A DNA stretch of 64,000 nt from Cladobotryum mycophilum (Eukaryota > Ascomycota > Sordariomycetes > Hypocreales > Hypocreaceae), in contig CM071590.1 in the NCBI GenBank assembly GCA_036429605.1, positions 3,906,001 to 3,970,000 of the forward strand. The letters run 5' to 3'. Each line of letters starts with the position of its first letter. Positions within the stretch are counted from its first letter, which is position 1. Below, piece by piece: positions 57,009 through 64,000 of the stretch. Below the pieces are notes generated by a model. It searched no databases, was not told where the DNA came from, and was given only the letters and a program-made list of their open reading frames with translations. The translations under genes and the position numbers were made by a program.

Positions 57009-58621
57009 ATGTCTTTTCTATCTAGATGCCTTCGCATTGCACCCGCCCGGGGATGGCGGAATGTACCAGCAAACAGTCCTCGCCAGTTTTCCACCATCTC
57101 TACGATGAAGACCTCTTTGCCCCTCGAAGGATACCGTGTACTAGACATGACTAGAGTTTTGGCTGGTGTAAGTCTGAACCACAATCCGGTTTTCAGTTTG
57201 ACGTCTTTAATTGGGAACAACTGCTTATTTTTGCACAGCCATATTGCACTCAGATTCTTGGAGACCTTGGGTAAGATGGAGAACAAAAAGAGACTTGAAA
57301 GTATAGAGAGAGAAACTGGTTGGATTAACCCATCATCCCATCTAGGGCAGAAGTAATTAAAATTGAACACCCAACCCGAGGCGATGATACCAGAGCTTGG
57401 GGTCCTCCATACGCAACCTACAAACCTGACTCTGGGGCGGATGGACCCGGAGAATCAGCATACTTTCTAGGTGTGAGTTTCGGTGGCTGATGCTCTCTCT
57501 TTGTGACCTAAAGAGTTACGAAAGCTCACAATTCAACGCTCAGGTCAATCGAAATAAAAAGTCTCTTGGATTGTCTTTCCAGCATCAGGAAGGCGTCGAT
57601 ATCCTGCACAAGTTGGCGGCAAAATGCGACATCTTGGTTGAAAACTACCTCCCGGGTACTCTCAAAAAGTACGCCATGGACTATGAGAGCCTTCGCAAGA
57701 TCAACCCGGGCCTCATCTACGCCTCAATCACAGGATACGGTCAGACCGGGCCTTACTCCAACCGCGCCGGCTACGATGTCATGGTAGAGGCAGAATTTGG
57801 CTTGATGCACATTACGGGCTCCCGTGATGGTCCGCCTGTCAAGGTTGGCGTGGCCGTAACAGATCTCACGACCGGTCTCTACACGTCCAACAGTATCATG
57901 GCAGCACTGCTGTCAAGAGCCAGGACTGGAAAGGGTCAGCACATTGATGTTGCATTAAGCGACTGCCAAACCGCAACTTTAGCCAATATTGCTAGCAGTT
58001 GCCTGATCAGCGGAAAGAAGGATACCGGGCGGTGGGGGACAGCGCATCGTAAGTGCATCATGATTAAATTATGCAGTCAGCCAGCTATAGAAAGACAAAA
58101 TCTCACATCTTATAGCTTCCATTGTACCTTATCGGTCCTTCAAGACCAAGGATGGAGACGTTCTCTTCGGTGGCGGCAACGATCGCTTGTTTGGCATCCT
58201 TTGCGAAGGCTTGGAACAGCCTCACTGGAAGGATGATGCCAAGTATAGAACCAATGCTGACAGAGTCGCCAATCGCAAGGACCTAGAGGCAAGGATTGAG
58301 GAGCTCACTCAACAGAAGACGACACAAGAGTGGTTAGAAGTGTTTGAGGGTGCGGGAATGCCGTATGCAGCCGTCAACGACGTGCAAGGAACATTAAATC
58401 ACTCGCACACCAAGGCTCGCAATATGGTAATCGAGGTAGATCATGAATTCTGTGGCCCAATCAAGATGGTCAACACCCCGGTAAAATATTCGGAGACACA
58501 GCCTACCGTCCGGAGTCCACCTCCGATGCTAGGTCAGCATACAGATGAGGTTCTGCGCGAGCACTTGGGGATGGACGAATCTGATATCGCGGCTCTGAAG
58601 CAACAAGGAGTCATTAGTTAA
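57009..58621 (+). CDS. Family III CoA-transferase (CaiB/BaiF), mitochondrial
   Basis: Transfers CoA between carboxylic acids; nearest in style to the mitochondrial succinyl-CoA:glutarate CoA-transferase (SUGCT/C7orf10) group, though substrates cannot be fixed from sequence. Five exons: 57009-57167, 57239-57270, 57346-57472, 57544-58048 and 58116-58621, 442 residues. The N-terminus is Arg-rich without acidic residues over about 32 residues (LSRCLRIAPARGWRN, then SPRQFSTIST), a likely matrix-targeting peptide. Then GYRVLDMTRVLAGPYCTQILGDLGAE appears only after splicing exons 1, 2 and 3. VNRNKKSL and GYGQTGPYS follow, and the probable catalytic Asp184 lies in AGYDVMVEAE. The C-terminal part has the NDRLFGILCEGL and PYAAVNDVQ segments typical of the family. 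Exon 2 is only 32 bases and is easily missed. No frameshift: the G5 run near 58033 is in frame. Confidence 0.9.
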
Positions 58622-59032
58622 GTAGATGTAAGACTAGAACACGGTGTACATGTATAGATGACTATTAAAAATGAATTTATGCTCAATTACGAGATACCCG
58701 TCAGTGGTCACACATGTGCAGTAGAACAATGCGCTTTGCCTTTGTCCAGGGGGGTTGTCGTATCACGTGACCACATCACCTAATTTCTTTGCTTGCTTCC
58801 TTGTTTGTCAAATGTTCGTTTGTTTGATTCACTGACAAACAAACATGACCTGTTCGACATGAGATGCGTGGGGAAAAGGGATTAATAAATCATCTATGAG
58901 CCCATTGTTTCTCAATTAAATGTCCCCCTCATATTTTTTATTTTTTTTAATTCATTGCATTTAATGTTCTCTGTTTCTTCGTGTGTGTAAATCTGTGGAG
59001 GAAGAATCCTTCGGACCAATCAAGGCGTACTC
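58622..59032. other. Intergenic, CoA-transferase to PHD protein
   Basis: About 410 bases with the promoter of the PHD-finger gene. It contains an 8-base palindrome TCACGTGA at 58763-58770 and AT-rich sequence at 58900-58965. Confidence 0.6.
58763..58770. promoter_or_regulatory. TCACGTGA palindromic E-box
   Basis: Exact palindrome matching the centre of Cbf1/bHLH sites, 263 bases before the PHD gene start. Function is only suggested by sequence; bHLH sites are common in fungal promoters. Confidence 0.35.
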
Positions 59033-60513
59033 ATGGATCTGGATCGTCAATCACCGCAACCCGCGACAATGGCGGAGGAGTCGGCGGCGGCGGCGGCTGC
59101 AACAGACGTCCTAATGGGTTTAGGAGATGAAGATATTTATGTGGGAGACATGGAAGCCTCCTCAAATCTCGATGTTGGCCTCAGCGATACTACCGAGACG
59201 GCAGCCAAAATGTCCATTGTTGCTGAGCCGGATACGCGGTTCTCATATACACCCCAGTTCTCAACAACACAATCATTAATATTAAGACTGATGAAAAATG
59301 GATCTACAAGCCCCATCTCACCAATATTGGATAGGCCAGCCTCGGCGCCGCCTCTAAACCACGAGCATCAGAGCAATACCAGCACAGGATTACCCCGGTG
59401 TCTGAGTGAGACGCTGTCAATGCCCATCCCTTCACAGCAGCGACCGATCTCTGCGGCGGCTAGGATAGGCGCAGCGAGCTCATATTACCATGGCCTTAAA
59501 CGAAAACGGGATCAGGAACCAGCGGGTGTTGATTTCACTCAGGATACCATCTCTTTTCCCATCCCCCCACCGAAACTAGCACCGCCACCACCAGCATTAC
59601 TACCAAGCGCGGCGAATGAGATAAGGATATGCTTCAAATGCCGCCTGGACACATCAGCGCCGCAGAATATCATCATCAGTTGCTGTGTGTGCGTCAAATC
59701 TTGGCATCAACAGTGCGCTCTACCAGCCATCCCGGAGGAACTCGCAACGACCTCGGCGTTTTTATGTGTAGATTGCATAGGCTCCAGGGGAAATGACGAT
59801 TCTGCGTACGAGATTATGAACCCGCAGATACGCAGCGAGGTAGAGATATTGCGCGCAAGGAATCTAGCCGCCCTGCCAGACGGCATTTTCCCAGCCAAAG
59901 CAGCACTGGTCGGCTTTCCAGCAGGGCAGGCATCAGACTCGGCGGTACGTTGGCAGCCATTCAAATCTTGTGGAAAACTCTTTCGTGCTGACATTTTTCC
60001 TCTAGCTTACGGAGTACTTTTATGGAAAGAAGAAGACGGATTTGCTCAATATTTTGTCCTTTTGCGACCAGCTAAAGTCTCAGTTGCTGGTGGACCTGCT
60101 AGTCTCGGTTTCTAGGAAACACCCGGATCTACCAATCTTTGACTCTCCAGATTGGAACGCTGCAGCATCCGGAACCGCTCCAGCTAAGCACAAACACCAG
60201 CACTTGGTATCCCGGCCAGCGGGAAAGCCGCGACACGGCCACACGGTGCTCGACGGGAAAATCAGACACAAGCACAAGTCGACCAGGAAAATTGTAAAGG
60301 TCACCTCTGTTGTCGAAACGGACGAAATCGTATACGAGGACAACCGGGACTCGCTGCCGCCAACGTGGCCCAAGGCTGGGGGGATTGTATGCGAAACTTG
60401 TGGCCGAGGATCAGGATAGGTCGTTCCTACTAGATGAAAATGATGAGGAGGCGTTCAGTCATTTTGGGGTGGACAAGTATGGCAAGCAGATAGCGCTTTC
60501 AGCGTGTGGATGA
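59033..60513 (+). CDS. PHD-finger protein (one frameshift in this sequence)
   Basis: Probable nuclear chromatin-associated protein; PHD fingers usually read histone H3 tails. Exons 59033-59944 and 60006-60513, about 472 residues if one frame change is allowed. The N-terminal 195 residues are low-complexity with an Ala run (18-23), a KRKRD nuclear-localisation-like motif near 156 and a Pro-rich stretch. The PHD finger spans about residues 200-248: CFKC, CCVC, SWHQQC, FLCVDC, giving the C4HC3 order. Exon 2 encodes a helical segment (LTEYFYGKKKTDLLNILSF), a His/Lys-rich stretch (AKHKHQHL, RHKHKSTRK) and an acidic C-terminus. At the G6 run 60378-60383 the frame must change to reach the natural-looking end (LYAKLVAED to ALSACG). 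This one needs one G fewer (or two more), the opposite direction to the other breaks. Without correction the protein ends early at 60419. Confidence 0.85.
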
Positions 60514-61012
60514 AGTTTGGTTAGGCAGTATTTCTACCGGGTGTGTGTGTGTGTTTGTGCATTAGTACAGGGCGTTTTGTGTTGGCTTGTTATCCAGTAT
60601 TTTTAATATCATGTAACAATACGAGTGGCCTTTACATTGGGATAGTTGATATTACAATCAAGGTATTACCAATGGCTATCCCCTTCAATAGGTAAAGGGC
60701 ACACAATCTGGCTAATGGAAAAGAAAACATCACATGGGCATAGAGGAACTTGAGAGTGTGTTTTTGACGTTGCAAAATATCAATTAATAGTAACTATATA
60801 TATATGCCCTAAAAGGCAAATACATGGCCATGCTAATACATCCGCCAAGGCTCTTGACGAACCACCGCCTAAAAGCGGTATCATCTACATCATGAGGATA
60901 ATGATATTAAGCCCCCCGCTGTATTCCATCACTCCACCATAACCCCCGACTTCAAACATTCATACCCCTATTTTAATGTCATCTAGTTCACAATGAAACT
61001 GTATCATGCAAC
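60514..61012. other. Intergenic between convergent genes
   Basis: About 500 bases of AT-rich 3' flanks of the PHD gene (+) and the secreted-protein gene (-), with a short GT tract near 60541-60555. Nothing else recognised. Confidence 0.6.
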
Positions 61013-61903
61013 TTATTTGCAACCACAGTTGAAGATGGCGAGGACCTGGGTGAGGATCTTGCCGACAATGCAGAGGAGGTGCTCAACGGTGATGTTGACA
61101 ATGGAACCGAGGTGGTCGATGATGCGGACGGTGTCGGGGAGGATGACACAGCCGACAAGGCCGTTGATGGCACCGCCAACGGTCTTGGTGAGGTCGAGAG
61201 TGGGGTCGACGTTGACATCGAGCTTGACGTCAATGTAGTTGGCGCATCCAGGGCGGCAGTAAGAGACGCAGTCAAAGTGGCAGGCTCCGAGGTCGAGGAG
61301 GCAGATGAGGGTGTTGATGGTAAGACCAATGTTGATGTCGACGTGGGTGGCGCTGAGGCCGTACTTGTCAGTGTTGAAGAGGAGAACGGCATCGGTGACG
61401 CGCTCGAGGTAGAGACCCTGGAGACCGGCGCAGACGTGCAGGAGGTCAGGGAGGGACTTGGCCTTGACCAGGTCGATCTCGAGGTTGATGCTGACGCCGA
61501 GGATCTTGAGGTCGACGGCGAGGTGGGCGGGGGCGAGGAAGACGATGTTCTGGAGGTCGGCCTGGCACCAGGGGTGCAGGGCGTCGTACTCGACAATCTT
61601 GGTGGGGGAGGCAGCGCAATAAGGCACCAGATTGGCAGTCTCGAGTCCAAGAGTGATCTTGTCGTCGATAAGGGACAAGGGCCAGGCACCGGTGATGGGC
61701 GTGCCGGCGCAGGCGGACTTGGTCATGTCGTAGACCAGACCGGGCTGGCAAGAGCAGGACATGGCCCAAGGGCAGTAGGCCATCTCGGTAGGACACTTGA
61801 AGTCCTCGAGCTTGATGGGGGCGGGAGCCTGCTTGAGAGGAGCCACGTCCTTGGTGGCGATGGCCACGGAGGCCAGAGAGGCGAGGGCGTAAATGAAACG
61901 CAT
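61013..61903 (-). CDS. Secreted cysteine-rich protein, uncharacterised
   Basis: Family not recognised. One uninterrupted frame of 296 residues from ATG 61903. Residues 1-16 form a signal peptide (FIYALASLASVAIA after the initial Met-Arg). The mature part has 17 cysteines in pairs and clusters: KC and YC near the start, SCSC, a run CHFDCVSYCRPGC in the middle and NCGC at the extreme C-terminus. Between these lie repeated Val/Asp/Leu-rich amphipathic stretches (VDLKILGVSINLEIDLV, VDINIGLTINTL, IDVKLDVNVDPTLDL) that look like beta-strand repeats. No GPI signal or transmembrane helix. Codons end almost always in C or G, producing a long antisense open frame and suggesting high expression. Upstream are a TATA-like word and a pyrimidine tract in the correct orientation. 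It could be an effector or cell-wall protein. Confidence 0.82.
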   Translation of the reverse strand: MRFIYALASLASVAIATKDVAPLKQAPAPIKLEDFKCPTEMAYCPWAMSCSCQPGLVYDMTKSACAGTPITGAWPLSLIDDKITLGLETANLVPYCAASPTKIVEYDALHPWCQADLQNIVFLAPAHLAVDLKILGVSINLEIDLVKAKSLPDLLHVCAGLQGLYLERVTDAVLLFNTDKYGLSATHVDINIGLTINTLICLLDLGACHFDCVSYCRPGCANYIDVKLDVNVDPTLDLTKTVGGAINGLVGCVILPDTVRIIDHLGSIVNITVEHLLCIVGKILTQVLAIFNCGCK

Positions 61904-64000
61904 CTTGGAGAGAGTATTAATGATTAGATGGGGGAGTATTAATTATATCAATAAAAAGAGTGGCTAGAGTGTCTAACGAAGGACTGAAGTGAGAGAGCTG
62001 TTGTGTGATGAAGAGAGAAAGAAAGTCGTTACCTTGAGGCGGATGGTCGGTCGATATATATACTCAACCCTCGAGCGTAGATCTGCCAACCCATTATACA
62101 AGTATTCCAAAGCATATCTCTATTTTTCTCTCCCCTTAACCAAGATAACCTCGACTCCACGACTCCACTGCCGAGATCCCAGTTCTTGCCAATTTGCATG
62201 GGACCCATTTCACAGTCCAAGGGGGGAAGAGGGGACCTAGCTTGGGCTGGATCATCTAGACCGCTAACCCATGGGCAAGCATCTCCTCACATCTTGGTGT
62301 GTGTGTGTGTGTACAGCATCGGAGCACTGGATATCCGTACCAGTCTTCACGTACGTGTACGGAGAGGTATGGATGACAGAGGAGGCCCTAGTCATATTGA
62401 CACCCCCTCCACCCCCTGTCAAAAGGAGGCTCTTCCACTTCATCCCCCATGTCGCTACCCACGATGCCAAGTAACTTGTACGGGTACGTTTTTTCCATTC
62501 CCTGACTCTCACCGTCAAGATCATTGGACAAGGCCAGGATATTTTTCTTTTCCTTGGAACGGATTTCGGGCCCTCGGCACCATGCAGCGAAAGTCTTTTG
62601 CCCAGGATATTTGCATTCCAACTCGAATGCCTCAAAAATTCATGTCCTTCATATTAGACTGACGTCAAAAGAACTGATCGCAATCTCTCTTCAAAGCTAT
62701 AAGAAGAAGAAACCAAGTATCTCACAACCAAGACTCGGAGTTCTTGGGCTAAAATCCAATAATTCCCTAACAGCCAACCCCGATCACCACCTCGGTAGTC
62801 GCCTCTCTCAATATGAAAGGAATTGTGGAGTATTCCAAAAAAAAAAAAAACATCCCCATCCAACAGCACACAAAACAACGTGGGTCTGTGTAGCACCCCA
62901 TGTCAAAATGTTCCCTTCCCCTTATCAAACTATATGTATGCAGACATCCGAATCGAGATGCCGCAGTCTCCTCTCCTCCCCCATGCATGTTCAGACCCAA
63001 CGAGACTCTTGTCCCAAATGAATGAATGAAAGCCACCCAGCGCCTCTCTCTCTTTCCTGAGCATGGATCACCACCGTGCACCCAACACGCTTTTGCCAGT
63101 ACAAGTATTTGCATTTCCGGTTATAGTATGCTTGACGTTATCATTCCTTCAGCTTCTTACTCATCCTCGCAATCCCTTGAGGTCGAGATTCCCGTTGTTG
63201 TCTCAAACAAAAGAAATCTTCATCCGGATAGTAGTCCTTTGTCTTATCAACAAGCCGTGCCGTGCTGAATCAAAAACAAAACGTTATTTATTTATTTTAT
63301 TTTCTTCTTTCTATGGCTTCCTTAGCCATTTGAAAGACATTATTATGCCCGCAGGGCTGCAAGCCAAGCGGAGCCAATAACATGACCTGAAAAGAGGGAT
63401 GATACAGAAAAAAGGAAGAATGAAATGAAAGACTTTGTTTCTTTTCTTTTTCGTTCAGGAGCCTCATACGCCACCCTGTCTACGGGGCGTCAGCCAGCTA
63501 ATCTTGAAAAAGAAAAAAAGGAAAGAAGTTGTAATTAATTTTTCTGTGGCTTTTTTTCTTCTCTCTCTCCTTGAGTTGTCTCAAGATGCAATGCAAGCAG
63601 GTGGCTTTAATCGAGTTGAGACAAATCATGAGTCGACAGAGACAACATTTGTGGCTGCATCCATCACAGGTAACGCAAGTTTCAACTCCCAACCAACGAC
63701 ACCGCACTCTTAGTTGGGGATATGAAGTTGGTCAGATACCCAAATCATTCATAGTTGGTAATATACGTGGGGCGGATGCTCCCGCACTCCAACATGCGTG
63801 CTTGTTGCAACCTCGTCTTAGACTTGGACGAGCACACGGCCGCTCAAAGGCAAAAACATGTCGAGACACTGCGTATTCCGTCTTTGCATTCCATTCCCGT
63901 TCCAGAGACAGGCCCAACGGGAACTTGTGCCTTCATGAGAATCGGGTGTGCGGGACAACGACGCCCCCTGGGTCTCGTTTAATCAGAGCAAACAGGGTCA
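61904..64000. other. Intergenic at window end
   Basis: The first 200 bases form the promoter of the secreted-protein gene. Beyond about 62.2 kb I find only short, overlapping frames with no domain, an A13 run near 62838-62850 and a GT tract near 62297-62312. No gene, RNA or element can be supported before the window ends. Confidence 0.5.
62054..62062 (-). promoter_or_regulatory. TATA-box-like sequence of the secreted-protein gene
   Basis: A TATATATAT word on the minus strand about 150 bases before the start codon at 61903. A CT-rich tract (61991-62027 read on the minus strand) lies between it and the ATG, a common core-promoter arrangement in highly expressed fungal genes. Confidence 0.4.

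Noticed and set aside
29747..58621. Secondary-metabolite cluster (MFS, PLP enzyme, CoA-transferase)
   Set aside because: The candidates are separated by housekeeping genes such as Tpa1, Def1 and TFIIB, and there is no backbone enzyme.
61079..61927. 282-codon frame antisense to the secreted protein
   Set aside because: Acidic Val/Asp/Gly-rich shadow caused by C/G-ending codons of the real gene; no independent features.

Overview
This window is eukaryotic nuclear DNA from a filamentous ascomycete. The genes are monocistronic, on both strands, and carry short GT-AG introns of about 50 to 215 bases. The proteins are fungal types: a CFEM protein, a Zn2Cys6 regulator, Def1, a P4-ATPase and a Tpa1/Ofd1 dioxygenase. 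Gene style, CT-rich leaders and abundant GTAC-type intergenic motifs suggest a sordariomycete, probably of the Hypocreales. That placement is inference; no marker gene fixes the species.

Layout: a small DUF202 membrane protein (1.6-2.2 kb, +) faces a Zn2Cys6 transcription factor (5.6-7.1 kb, -). A 15.4 kb stretch without a convincing gene follows (7.06-22.49 kb). It is full of microsatellites and GTAC-centred repeats. Next come PPME1 protein phosphatase methylesterase (22.5-23.9, +), a GPI-type CFEM protein (26.5-27.2, +), ribulose-phosphate 3-epimerase (28.6-29.6, +) convergent with a class V aminotransferase (29.7-31.0, -), the Tpa1/OGFOD1 prolyl hydroxylase (32.4-34.4, +), an uncharacterised 397-residue protein (35.0-36.2, -) and Def1 (37.8-40.9, +). 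The last third holds a 14-TM-type MFS transporter (42.9-44.9, +), a P4-ATPase flippase (45.5-50.0, -), TFIIB (52.0-53.0, -) divergent from anthranilate phosphoribosyltransferase (53.8-55.1, +), a small membrane protein (55.2-55.8, -), a family III CoA-transferase (57.0-58.6, +), a PHD-finger protein (59.0-60.5, +) and a secreted Cys-rich protein (61.0-61.9, -).

The genes do not form a pathway cluster. Most are housekeeping: general transcription (TFIIB, Def1), translation-linked hydroxylation (Tpa1), PP2A regulation, pentose phosphate and tryptophan biosynthesis. A TGAGTCA site upstream of the tryptophan gene fits cross-pathway (Gcn4/CPC1) control.

The most important observation concerns sequence quality. 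Four conserved genes (Def1, TFIIB, TRP4, PHD protein) are broken by six reading-frame shifts. Each lies exactly at a run of five to seven C or G. Five look like one missing base and one like an extra base (or two missing). Because TFIIB is essential, assembly homopolymer error is far more likely than biology, and gene models from this sequence will contain false introns or truncations. I found no convincing previously undescribed system. The best leads are the exact 11-mer GTACGGAGTAC family concentrated in the gene desert, and the desert itself.
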